From Corallococcus soli (lineage in GTDB: Bacteria > Myxococcota > Myxococcia > Myxococcales > Myxococcaceae), in NCBI RefSeq assembly GCF_014930455.1, contig NZ_JAAIYO010000001.1, positions 620,001 through 684,000 of the forward strand: a stretch of 64,000 nt of DNA, in the 5' to 3' direction. Shown here in pieces: positions 36,554-44,616 of this stretch (position 1 is the stretch's first letter; every line of letters starts with the position of its first letter). The notes beneath the pieces are model-generated. The model was not told where the DNA came from and ran no database searches. It was given only the letters and a program-made list of their open reading frames with translations. The translations under genes and the position numbers were made by a program.

Positions 36554-39247
36554 CTACCGCGTCGCGAGCGTCTCCACGTGCTGACGGAGGGCGTCCGCAT
36601 CCGCCAGCCGCCCGTCCAGGCCCGGCAGCGGCTTCGCGGCTTGCTCAATGCGGCCCCGCGTGCGGGGGCCCGCCGCCACCAGCCACGCCACGCCCAGCGC
36701 CAGCTCCGCCACGTCCGGCGCCTGGGTGAGCTGCGAGGCCAGGGCCAGCAGTGCGTCCACCGCCTTCTTCACCTGCGCGCCGTGCAACGGGTGGCTGCTG
36801 GTGATGCCTTCGCGCAGGAGCACCAGCAGCACGCGCGCGGTGGCGCGGGCCTGGCGCACGGCTTCCGGACCCTCGCCCGCGCCGGCCCACAGGCCGTTCG
36901 CGAGCTGTCGGCCCAGCACGCTGGCCACGTCCTCGGCCGCGAGTCCGTCCACCGACTCGGCCACGGACAGCACCGGGGCCTGCTCGGCCTCCTCGTAGAG
37001 GGCCTCGGGCGGGGCCTCCGCCTTGTCCTTCTTCGACACCTGCTGCTCACGTCGGGACTTGTCCGCCGGCGAGGCCGCCAACTTCTGAGGCATCGCGGCG
37101 GAGATCATCCGGCCCAGCAGGCCGCCCTTTCGCTTCGCGGCCTCCTGCTCCTTCGGGGCCGGCGGCATGGCGCCGAACGCGAACCCATCCCGGTCCTCGG
37201 CCTGGATGGGCATGGCCGAGGGCGCGGGCATGCTCGGAGGCGGGGGGGGCATGGCGCCCCCGCGGGACACCGCCGATGCGGGGGCGGGCGCGCGGTTGCG
37301 AGTCGGACGCGCCATGCCTCCAGGAGGCTGCGGCTTCGGGATGATGCCCGAGCCCGTGACGGGCTCCGCGTCGTCATAAGCCTCCTCCGCCGGAGCGAGG
37401 CCGCCCTCCAGCTGGCCCTGGTTGAACATGTTCCAGCCCGCGGGGGCGTTCACCGGGACCACGCGCGTCTCCGGCGTGCCCGACGCGCGGCGCTCACCCT
37501 GGCGCTCCTCCACGACCACGAAGGACGTGTAGCGCGTGGCGAGCTGGTGCGTGAGGGCCAGCTGCACGATGCGGTCCTTCATCGCCTCCGCGCGCCGGCC
37601 CACGAGCCCCGCGTCCAGCCAGCCCCGGATGCGCTCGGCGGCCCACAACTTCTCCACCACCGGCCGGTCCGACAGGGCGGGCAGCTCCAGCCGCACCGTG
37701 AGGGAGAAGGGCTCCCGGCCCGAGCGGCCCTTCAGCGTCACGCTGCCGGTGCCCGCCTGCGCATAGCGCCCGAAGAGCGTCCAGGGCGTGCCGTCCACCA
37801 GCGGCGGCAGGGTGGCCGGGGCCAGCTCACTGGCCTCCACGCCGTCGAAGCGCACCTCCAGGTCGGTGACGCGCGGGGCGAGCGCCTTGGAGAACTGCGC
37901 CACCACCTTGTCGTCGATGCGCTCTCCCGGATGGATGAACTCCACCGCGCCGTCCGTGCGCCGCGCCAGGTCGCGCAGCAGCACGTCGCTCACGTTCGTT
38001 CCGATGCCGAACGAGAACACCCGACCCGTCCCGCGCGCGGCGAGCACCGCCTCCAGGATCTCCGCCTCGTTGCCCACCTGACCGTCCGTCAGCAGCACCA
38101 CCACGCCGTCCGGCGCGGCCTTCATCGCGGCGACGAGCGGCGTCAGCAGCTCCGTGCCACCACTGGCGCGCAGCCCGGCGACCCACGCGTCCGCCTGCTC
38201 CAGCGTGCGCTGGGTGAACGTCACCGGCGCGGGGGTGAAGGTCCGGAAGCTGTTCTCGAAGGCGATGACGTTGAAGCGGTCACCCTCGCGCAGGTGGCGC
38301 AGGCACAGCCGGAGCGCGGCCTGGGCCTGGGGCAGGCTCTCCCCGTCCATGGAGCCGGAGGTGTCCACCACGAACACCACCTCCTGCCGGGGCGGCGCCG
38401 CCGCCAGGTTCAGCAGGTCCGGCACCACGGTGAGCGCGAACGTGCCCGGCCCCTCCGCCTTCCGGTGCGTGACGACCGGGGTGAGCATGACGTCCGGGTT
38501 GGCGTTGCGCAGGTTGAGCACCACGTCCCGGTCCAGCGCCACCTGGGGGCGGCCCTCGTGCGCGCGGTCCGGCTTCAGGCCCACGCGCAGGCGGGTGCCT
38601 TCCCGCGTGATGTCCAGCGCGTGCGACGGGCTCTCCACCACCACCGCGTGGCCCACGTCGATGAGCAGGTCCATCCGCAGCCCGTAGTCCGGGGTCCCGA
38701 TGGGCGGGGAGATGCGGTCCGCGTCCGGCACCCGCGTCGTCGGGGCCGCGCTGCCGTGCGCCGTGCGGTCCCCCTGCGCCGCGCCGGGCATGTACCGGGG
38801 CGCCACCAGCGTGGGCAGCATCCAGCGCACGCTGCCCTCTTCGGCGGTGAGGGCCTGGAGGAACTCCACCTCCACCAGCGTCTCCTCTCCCGGCAGCAGG
38901 TTGCCCACCTGCGCGGTGAAGACGTTGGGCCGCTCCTGGTCCAGCAGCGCCGCGCCATGGCCTTCGGTGATGGCGGTGTCGTAGGTGCGGAAGGCCTCCT
39001 CGCGCTCCTTCACCACCCCCGCCACGCGGCGGCCCGCGCACGTCATGGAGAAGGCGCTGAGCGTCGCGTCCGAGGGCAGCGGGAAGGTGTAGACGGCCTC
39101 CACCGGCTTCTTCTCGTCGTTGCGGTAGCGCTGCGTCACGCGCACCCGCGCGTGCCCCCCGAGCAGCTCGCCGGAGACTTCCACCCCTTGCAGGGGTACC
39201 TGGGCCCCGTCGCGCGTGAACAGCCCACACCTTGCCTGCTCGTTCAT
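36554..39247 (-). CDS. VIT and von Willebrand A domain protein
   Basis: An 897-residue protein from ATG 39247. Residues about 5-135 are a VIT domain (VRVTQRYRNDEKKPVEAVYTFPLP), as in inter-alpha-trypsin inhibitor heavy chains. A vWA domain at about 285-460 has an intact MIDAS metal site DTSGSMDG, with later Thr and Asp ligands around LLTDGQVGNEAEIL. After about 600 a Pro/Ala/Met-rich linker and a helical C-terminal region follow. No signal peptide is visible. In bacteria such proteins mediate metal-dependent protein contacts. Its start overlaps the stop of the MerR gene (ATGA), so its synthesis is coupled to the regulator. Confidence 0.9.
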   Translation of the reverse strand: MNEQARCGLFTRDGAQVPLQGVEVSGELLGGHARVRVTQRYRNDEKKPVEAVYTFPLPSDATLSAFSMTCAGRRVAGVVKEREEAFRTYDTAITEGHGAALLDQERPNVFTAQVGNLLPGEETLVEVEFLQALTAEEGSVRWMLPTLVAPRYMPGAAQGDRTAHGSAAPTTRVPDADRISPPIGTPDYGLRMDLLIDVGHAVVVESPSHALDITREGTRLRVGLKPDRAHEGRPQVALDRDVVLNLRNANPDVMLTPVVTHRKAEGPGTFALTVVPDLLNLAAAPPRQEVVFVVDTSGSMDGESLPQAQAALRLCLRHLREGDRFNVIAFENSFRTFTPAPVTFTQRTLEQADAWVAGLRASGGTELLTPLVAAMKAAPDGVVVLLTDGQVGNEAEILEAVLAARGTGRVFSFGIGTNVSDVLLRDLARRTDGAVEFIHPGERIDDKVVAQFSKALAPRVTDLEVRFDGVEASELAPATLPPLVDGTPWTLFGRYAQAGTGSVTLKGRSGREPFSLTVRLELPALSDRPVVEKLWAAERIRGWLDAGLVGRRAEAMKDRIVQLALTHQLATRYTSFVVVEERQGERRASGTPETRVVPVNAPAGWNMFNQGQLEGGLAPAEEAYDDAEPVTGSGIIPKPQPPGGMARPTRNRAPAPASAVSRGGAMPPPPPSMPAPSAMPIQAEDRDGFAFGAMPPAPKEQEAAKRKGGLLGRMISAAMPQKLAASPADKSRREQQVSKKDKAEAPPEALYEEAEQAPVLSVAESVDGLAAEDVASVLGRQLANGLWAGAGEGPEAVRQARATARVLLVLLREGITSSHPLHGAQVKKAVDALLALASQLTQAPDVAELALGVAWLVAAGPRTRGRIEQAAKPLPGLDGRLADADALRQHVETLATR

Positions 39248-39720
39248 GACTGCTTCCCTTCTTCGGATTCTTCGATGAGGGCGCGCACCCGCTCAGCCAG
39301 CGCCCGGACCTTCGCCTCAGCCTGCTCCGACACGTGCAACTCCAACCCCGGCGCCAGGAGCCAGCGCTGGTAACGCGCCACCTCCACCGTCGGGTCTTTC
39401 CCCGGATTTTTCGCCAGCGGCCGCGGGGGCGCCTCCGGCGTCGGCGGCACCGGCGCCTCCGCCAGCCGGCGAAGCTCCTCCGGCGACAGCCGCAGCAGCT
39501 CCGCCTGGATGGCGTCCAGCGGCAGGAAGCGCGCCTGGAGCACCCGGATGGCCTTGAGCCGCACCAGATGCTCCTCGCCGTACACCGTGTCCGGCCCCTT
39601 GAAGGGCGGCGCGGGCAGGAGGCCCCGCTGGACGTAGTAGCGGACGGTGCGCGGCGAAACCCCCACCGCCTCCGCCAGCGCCGTCAGCTTCCATTCGGTC
39701 TGTGTCCTGGGCGTGCTCAC
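39244..39720 (-). CDS. MerR family transcriptional regulator
   Basis: A 158-residue regulator. I chose GTG 39720 because the predicted -10 box ends only 7 bp upstream; the longer frame to 39756 would start inside the -35 box. A MerR helix-turn-helix lies at about residues 11-30 (LTALAEAVGVSPRTVRYYVQRGLLP) with the wing containing YGEEHLVRLKAIRVL. A Pro-rich linker and a C-terminal helical, coiled-coil-like stretch (HVSEQAEAKVRALAERVRALIEESEE) follow, with no metal-binding cysteines. It probably dimerises through this helix. The effector is unknown, and the coupled VIT/vWA gene is the obvious regulated target. Confidence 0.88.
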   Translation of the reverse strand: MSTPRTQTEWKLTALAEAVGVSPRTVRYYVQRGLLPAPPFKGPDTVYGEEHLVRLKAIRVLQARFLPLDAIQAELLRLSPEELRRLAEAPVPPTPEAPPRPLAKNPGKDPTVEVARYQRWLLAPGLELHVSEQAEAKVRALAERVRALIEESEEGKQS

Positions 39721-39727
39721 ACCCCTG

Positions 39728-39756
39728 ACAGTAGGTTCCGACAGTTGTTGTGTCAA
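39728..39756 (-). promoter_or_regulatory. Near-consensus promoter of the merR-VIT/vWA operon
   Basis: On the minus strand TTGACA (39756-39751), a 17-bp spacer and TACTGT (39733-39728) make an almost perfect sigma-70 promoter. A normal start point would fall at 39721-39722, next to the GTG at 39720, predicting a leaderless mRNA. Unusually for a MerR-controlled promoter the spacer is 17 and not 19-20 bp, which fits repression or simple constitutive use. Confidence 0.65.
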
Positions 39757-39838
39757 GTCGTCAGTGATGATTTGGCAGTCGTGGTGTCACGATGGGGCAG
39801 GGTGGCGGCCGGCCGGGCGGTGGGACAGAAGGGGGGGC

Positions 39839-40330
39839 ATGAACGGCGTCACGGACGGCCTGGACTTCTCCTCCATCCAGCTCATCGGCACGGCGGTGAC
39901 GCCGGCGGTGATGGTGTCGGGGTGCGGCATCCTGGCGACGGGGTTGGACAACCAGATTTCGCGCATCACCGCGCGCATGCGGGACATGGTCCGCGAATGG
40001 CGCACGCTGCCGGAGGGCCATGCGCGGCGGGCGCTCCTGCGCGAGGAGGTGGCCATCATGGACCGCCGCCACGCCATCCTCGCGCGGGCCATTGGCTTCA
40101 CCTACGCGGGGCTCCTGTCCTTCGTGGCGACGTCGCTGCTGTACCTGCTGCGCCGCAGCGTCCCGGTGCCAGAGGCGTTGCCGGTGGTGGCCTTCTCGCT
40201 GGGCGTGGTGTTCCTGGGGACCACGGCGGTGTTCGCGCTCGCGTCGCTGCGCCTGAGCCGCCGCGCCATCACGCTGGAGTGGGAGGAGCTCTTCCGCGAC
40301 GGGCCGCCACCGGGGGCCGCGGGGGGCTGA
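39839..40330 (+). CDS. DUF2721 membrane protein
   Basis: A 163-residue protein from ATG 39839, preceded by a G-rich ribosome-binding site. It fits DUF2721: an N-terminal amphipathic helix region with GCGILATGLDNQISRITARMRDMVREW, a charged middle, and two membrane helices at about 82-103 and 113-140. The family has no known function. It is divergent from the MerR gene, with 118 bp between the starts containing the MerR promoter. Confidence 0.82.
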   Translation: MNGVTDGLDFSSIQLIGTAVTPAVMVSGCGILATGLDNQISRITARMRDMVREWRTLPEGHARRALLREEVAIMDRRHAILARAIGFTYAGLLSFVATSLLYLLRRSVPVPEALPVVAFSLGVVFLGTTAVFALASLRLSRRAITLEWEELFRDGPPPGAAGG

Positions 40331-40544
40331 GGGCCGGGGTCGGCCTCATGCCTGGGGGGCCGGGGTGCGTCCCTGGCGCCCGCGAGGGGGTGGCGGGAAG
40401 GTGACGGGATTTGTTCCGCAGCGCACGCGACGGTGCTAGCTCCTGCCTTCGCGACGCTCGTGTCTGGTACGTCCCGTCACGAGCGCCCCGTATCGCGCTG
40501 GATTCCAAGCCTCTGGCCCAACCCGCACCGTGGAGCACGTGAAC

Positions 40545-41060
40545 ATGGCAAACACCCAGGTCTTCTTCGACATGACGATCGGTGGAGCGCCCGCCGGCCG
40601 TATCGTGATGGAGCTGTTCTCCGACGACGTTCCCAGGACCGCCGAGAACTTCCGCGCCCTGTGCACGGGCGAGAAGGGCGTGGGCCGCAGCGGCAAGCCG
40701 CTGCACTACAAGGGCTCTGCCTTCCACCGCGTCATCACCCAGTTCATGTGCCAGGGCGGCGACTTCACCGCGGGCAACGGCACGGGTGGCGAGTCCATCT
40801 ACGGTGAGAAGTTCGAGGACGAGAACTTCAAGCACAAGCACACGGGCCCGGGCTTCCTGTCCATGGCGAACGCCGGCCGCAACACCAACGGCTCGCAGTT
40901 CTTCCTCACGACGGTCCCCACGCCGTGGCTCGACGGCAAGCACGTCGTCTTCGGCAAGGTCGTCGACGGCATGGACGTGGTGAAGAAGATTGAGGCCGTG
41001 GGCTCGCAGTCCGGCGCGACGCGCCAGCCCGTGGTCATCGCGGACAGCGGCCAGCTGTAA
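40545..41060 (+). CDS. Cyclophilin-type peptidyl-prolyl isomerase, eukaryote-like
   Basis: A 171-residue single-domain cyclophilin from ATG 40545 (in-frame GTGs lie upstream). It catalyses cis-trans isomerisation of Xaa-Pro bonds and has no signal peptide, so it acts in the cytoplasm. The catalytic and cyclosporin-site residues of cyclophilin A are present: FHRVI with the active Arg, [20 protein letters not shown], and W in [14 protein letters not shown]. The loop [17 protein letters not shown] is typical of eukaryotic cyclophilins and not of the shorter bacterial PpiA/PpiB proteins. A perfect terminator follows. Confidence 0.94.
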   Translation: MANTQVFFDMTIGGAPAGRIVMELFSDDVPRTAENFRALCTGEKGVGRSGKPLHYKGSAFHRVITQFMCQGGDFTAGNGTGGESIYGEKFEDENFKHKHTGPGFLSMANAGRNTNGSQFFLTTVPTPWLDGKHVVFGKVVDGMDVVKKIEAVGSQSGATRQPVVIADSGQL

Positions 41061-41086
41061 TCCGCGGACGTCTGTTCGACGTGAAG

Positions 41087-41128
41087 AGGTCCACCCGTGC
41101 AGCCGCGCGGGTGGACCTTCGTCGTTTC
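41087..41128 (+). terminator. Rho-independent terminator of the cyclophilin gene
   Basis: A perfect 11-bp stem (AGGTCCACCCG, 41087-41097, with CGGGTGGACCT, 41108-41118) with a 10-nt loop and a T-containing tail (TCGTCGTTTC) starts 27 bp past the stop codon. Confidence 0.8.
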
Positions 41129-41223
41129 GGGGGCACCCCTCCACGAAGTCGGAGCGGGCCGCGGGTAGAGTGCCGCGGGCTCCGGGCTCGCCTGCCTGTG
41201 CCTCCCTGACAAAAGGAACCGCC

Positions 41224-41916
41224 GTGCTGCTCTTGAACACCGTCGTCGTCCTGGCCCTGGCCTCGGCTCCTCCCGCGAAGCCGGCGGCCCAAGCGAGCTG
41301 TGCCACCACCAACATCGAGACCGCGCTCCAGCACCTGGAGACACATCTCAAGGCGACCGCTGCCCAGCCGAAGGTGGAGCTCTCCGACGAGGAGCTCGCG
41401 CGGCTCGTGGAGTCCGGGGAGTACGCGGAGTCCGTCGCGGAGGAGTTCGTCGGCAAGACCTGGAAGGTTCGCGACGTGCCCAATGGCTTCGTGTCCACGG
41501 GGGACAAGAATCCTGACGGGACCTACGAAGCCGCCCTCTTCAAGAACCCGGAGGGCTACCACCTGGTGCTCGTGGGCGAGGGCGCGTCCGTGACGCACAT
41601 CGAAGCCTTCCGGTGTGACAAGGGCGGTTTCAAGGCTGACGCCAAGGCCTTCCGGATTTCAAACGCGCAGGCCATCCAGCTCTACGCCGACGCGGGGCTC
41701 ATCGCGCCCAAGGGCAAGAAGGGTCTGCAAGAGAAGACCCTCCAGGATTGGGCAGGCTCCATCCTGGGCTTCCACCTGCCGCGCAAGGGCCGGTCCATCC
41801 GGATCACCGCTGGCGTCGAGGAGCCGGCCAGCGTCTACGGAAAGGCCCTGGGCACTGTCGAATACGTCGACTCGAAGTTCGTGGTCCGCTCGCTCGCGAA
41901 GAAGCCGGCGCGCTGA
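41224..41916 (+). CDS. Secreted hypothetical protein
   Basis: A 230-residue protein from GTG 41224, with a good AAAAGGAACC ribosome-binding site just upstream. The N-terminus is a signal peptide (LLNTVVVLALASAPPAKPA). Two cysteines are present, one near the mature N-terminus (QASCATTN) and one later (EAFRCDKGG). The mature part looks like a mixed alpha/beta domain with KVELSDEELARLVESGEY and VEYVDSKFVVRSLAKK at the end. I recognise no family. It follows the cyclophilin terminator, so it has its own promoter. Confidence 0.72.
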   Translation: MLLLNTVVVLALASAPPAKPAAQASCATTNIETALQHLETHLKATAAQPKVELSDEELARLVESGEYAESVAEEFVGKTWKVRDVPNGFVSTGDKNPDGTYEAALFKNPEGYHLVLVGEGASVTHIEAFRCDKGGFKADAKAFRISNAQAIQLYADAGLIAPKGKKGLQEKTLQDWAGSILGFHLPRKGRSIRITAGVEEPASVYGKALGTVEYVDSKFVVRSLAKKPAR

Positions 41917-41939
41917 AGGGGGGAGACGGCGGTCCGGCC

Positions 41940-42776
41940 TCAGGACAGGCCCGCGCCGGGTAGGGCGTCCTCGTCCTCCTCGCCGCTGTCGCGCCGTGAG
42001 GGCTCCGGACGCGGCGGCTGCGCGGCCACCGCGCCGAACGCGCGGATGAGATCCAACGGGATGGGCAGGATGGTGTGGTTGCCGCCGCCGGTGATCTCCA
42101 CCAGCGTCTGGAGGTAGCGAAGCTGGAGGGTGGACGGGTTGCGGCTGAGCACGTCGGCGGCCTGGGCCAGCTTCTCCGCGGCCTGGGCCTCACCCTCCGC
42201 GGCGATGATCTTCGCGCGGCGCTCACGCTCCGCCTCCGCCTGTCGCGCGATGGCCCGCTGCATCTCCACCGGCAGGTCGATGTGCTTCACCTCCACGTTG
42301 GACACCTTCACGCCCCACGGGTCCGTGCGCGCGTCCAGGACCTGCTGAAGCTCATGGTTGATGCGCTCGCGCTGGGACAAGAGCTCATCCAGCTCCACCT
42401 GGCCCAGGATGGCGCGCAGGGTCGTCTGGGCAATCTGGCTGGTGGCGTAGAGGTAGTCCTCCACCTGGAGCACGGCCTTGTCCGCCTGGATGACGCGGAA
42501 GTAGACGACGGCGTTGACCTTCACGCTCACGTTGTCCTTGGTGATGACGTCCTGCGGGGGCACGTCGCGCGCCACGGTGCGCAGGTCGATGATGACCATG
42601 CGTTCAATGAACGGGATGAGCCAGCGGAAGCCCGCGCGCTTGAGGCCCACGAAGCGGCCCAGCCGGAACACGACGCCGTTCTGGTACTCGGTGACGATGC
42701 GCACGCCAGAGGCGAAGAGGAGGAACAACAGGGCCAGGGGGATGAGATAGCCCAGGGCGCCGAACAGTTCGTTCAT
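41940..42776 (-). CDS. SPFH (stomatin/prohibitin-like) membrane protein
   Basis: A 278-residue slipin from ATG 42776. One N-terminal membrane helix ([17 protein letters not shown], residues about 7-25) is followed by the SPFH/band 7 domain at about 28-190 ([54 protein letters not shown]) and a coiled-coil with the typical [24 protein letters not shown] stretch at about 190-215, then an acidic tail. Such proteins form large membrane rings with NfeD partners and affect membrane microdomains. Its start overlaps the stop of the NfeD gene by 4 bp, so the two are translationally coupled. Confidence 0.93.
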   Translation of the reverse strand: MNELFGALGYLIPLALLFLLFASGVRIVTEYQNGVVFRLGRFVGLKRAGFRWLIPFIERMVIIDLRTVARDVPPQDVITKDNVSVKVNAVVYFRVIQADKAVLQVEDYLYATSQIAQTTLRAILGQVELDELLSQRERINHELQQVLDARTDPWGVKVSNVEVKHIDLPVEMQRAIARQAEAERERRAKIIAAEGEAQAAEKLAQAADVLSRNPSTLQLRYLQTLVEITGGGNHTILPIPLDLIRAFGAVAAQPPRPEPSRRDSGEEDEDALPGAGLS

Positions 42777-44158
42777 GGCATCGCCTCCGCGACGGTGAGG
42801 GTGAGTCCTTCCACGGCGCGCACCACCACGCGGGCGCCCTCGTGGATGGGGGTGAAGGAGATGGCGCGCCAGCGCTCGCCGTGGACGAACACCTCGCCGC
42901 CGGAGGGCGTGACGGGGCCGAGCGCCGTGCCCGACTCCCCGATGAGCCCCGCGTCCCCGCCCCGCTGCGGCAACCGCCGCGTCTGCGCGCTGCGGTACGC
43001 GACGAAGGCCGCCGCCCCCGCGAGCACGACGGCGGTGGGCAGCATCACGCCCCACGACAGCCGGAAGGTGGGCTCCACGAACCAGCCCGGTTCGAAGCGG
43101 TCCACCAGGAACACGCCGCCCAAGATCAACAGGCCCACGCCCGAAGCGCCCAGCACGCCACTGGTGATGAAGAGCTCCGCGAGGATGAGCCCCACGCCCA
43201 CGAGCATCAGCACCAGCGCGCCGGAGCGCACCGGCAACGTGGCGGACGCCACCAGCGCGAGCACCAGCGCCACCAGCCCGATGAGGCCCGGCGCCACCGC
43301 GCCCGGATGGGACAGCTCCACCACCAGCCCCAGCGCCGCGACGAGGAACAGCAGGTACACGATGGACGGCTGCGCGAGGGCATGCACCACCCGTTGGGAC
43401 AGCCCCGGCTCCAGCGACACGATGCGGGCCTCGCGCGTGGCGAGCGTCACCGTGCCCCCACCCGCGACCTCCACGCGGCGGCCGTCGACGGCGGAGAGGA
43501 AGTCGGCCTCCGTGGGCGCGACGAACTCCACCACGCGCAGCGCCACGGCGCGGTCGGCGGGGACGCTGGCGCTGTCACGCACGGCGGCCGCGGCCCACTC
43601 CGCGTTGCGGCCCCGCTGCCGGGCGATGCCCTCCGCGAAGGCGGCGGTGTCGTTCTCAATCTTCCGGGCGAGCTGTTCGCCGCCCTCCTGTTCGACGTCC
43701 TCGCCCCTGGGGCCCACGGGGTGCGCGGCCCCGATGTTCGTCCCGGGCGCCATCGCCGCCACGTTCGACGCGAGCGCGATGAAGACGCCCGCGCTGCCCG
43801 CATGCGCACCCGAAGGCCCCACCCACACGAGCACCGGCACGCGCGAGCCCAGGAAGGCCCGCACGGTGGTGCGCGTGGCCTCCAGCGAGCCGCCCGGGGT
43901 GTCCAGCCGCACGAGCAGCGCCTGCGCCCCCTGGCCCTCCGCGCGCTTCACGCAGTCGGCCAGGTACGCCCCCGACCCCGCGTCCAACACGCCCTCCAGC
44001 TCGCACCGCGCGATGACGGGAGACCCCGAAGCGGGGTCCGCCGAAGCGAGGAGGCCGGTGAAGCCCAACAGCAGGAGCAGCAGGGCCCAGGGGCCGTGAC
44101 GGCGTCGGGCTCCCGCGAGGCGAAAGGGGGCCAGCGGTCTGTCGACGTTCTGCCTCAT
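42773..44158 (-). CDS. NfeD family membrane protein with ClpP-class serine protease domain
   Basis: A 461-residue full-length NfeD from ATG 44158. After a signal anchor ([14 protein letters not shown]), a ClpP-like domain at about 45-220 has [15 protein letters not shown], the catalytic Ser in [12 protein letters not shown] and a Lys in the following [14 protein letters not shown] helix. Four to six membrane helices follow (about 245-370), and the C-terminal NfeD OB-fold ends the protein ([31 protein letters not shown]). The downstream SPFH protein is its known functional partner; together they are thought to manage membrane protein quality and may cleave stomatin-like substrates. Confidence 0.93.
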   Translation of the reverse strand: MRQNVDRPLAPFRLAGARRRHGPWALLLLLLGFTGLLASADPASGSPVIARCELEGVLDAGSGAYLADCVKRAEGQGAQALLVRLDTPGGSLEATRTTVRAFLGSRVPVLVWVGPSGAHAGSAGVFIALASNVAAMAPGTNIGAAHPVGPRGEDVEQEGGEQLARKIENDTAAFAEGIARQRGRNAEWAAAAVRDSASVPADRAVALRVVEFVAPTEADFLSAVDGRRVEVAGGGTVTLATREARIVSLEPGLSQRVVHALAQPSIVYLLFLVAALGLVVELSHPGAVAPGLIGLVALVLALVASATLPVRSGALVLMLVGVGLILAELFITSGVLGASGVGLLILGGVFLVDRFEPGWFVEPTFRLSWGVMLPTAVVLAGAAAFVAYRSAQTRRLPQRGGDAGLIGESGTALGPVTPSGGEVFVHGERWRAISFTPIHEGARVVVRAVEGLTLTVAEAMP

Positions 44159-44391
44159 GCAGGCCGCTTCCTCCCGGTGTGCACACGCCCCCGTTCACAC
44201 GCACCGCGCCAACGGTGTGCATCCAGGCGGCGGGAGACAGCGGCCCGAGGTCGAGGGTCCGCAGGGCGTCCAGGCAGGGAGGCCTGGAGGCACGCCTGGG
44301 CATCCAGTGGTGGACGTTACAGGGGATGCGCGTTGCTGGAGGAGGACGCACCTCCCTAGGGTCGGCTTCTCGAACATCCACAGGAGGTTTC

Positions 44392-44607
44392 ATGCGCCGT
44401 GCCGTGCTGCTCATCGCCGCTCTGGGTCTGACCACTGGAGTGGTGGCCTGTAGGACCACGCAGCCTCCCGGAACCGAGAACCAGGAGCCCATCCAGGGCC
44501 CGGACACCGCTCGCGAGCCCATCCAGAACGTGCCCAGCGAACCCGCGGGCCCCGCCGGCCCCATCAACGCGCCGGGCGTGGATGGTGGCGCCTCCGAAGC
44601 CGGGTAG
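44392..44607 (+). CDS. Small lipoprotein
   Basis: A 71-residue protein from ATG 44392 with an excellent ribosome-binding site (AGGAGGTTTC). The signal peptide MRRAVLLIAALGLTTGVVAC has a lipobox VVAC, giving a mature peptide of about 52 residues that is Pro/Glu/Gly-rich and contains repeated EPIQxxP units (NQEPIQGP and REPIQNVP). It is probably disordered on the membrane surface. It precedes the amidohydrolase by 9 bp and may be on the same transcript. Function unknown. Confidence 0.75.
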   Translation: MRRAVLLIAALGLTTGVVACRTTQPPGTENQEPIQGPDTAREPIQNVPSEPAGPAGPINAPGVDGGASEAG

Positions 44608-44616
44608 TTTCCAGGC

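Noticed and set aside
35129..39373. A 1,414-codon open frame on the plus strand
   Set aside because: It runs antisense to the VIT/vWA gene and neighbours, is dominated by Arg, His, Gln and Ala, and has no domain. Such frames are a by-product of high third-position GC.
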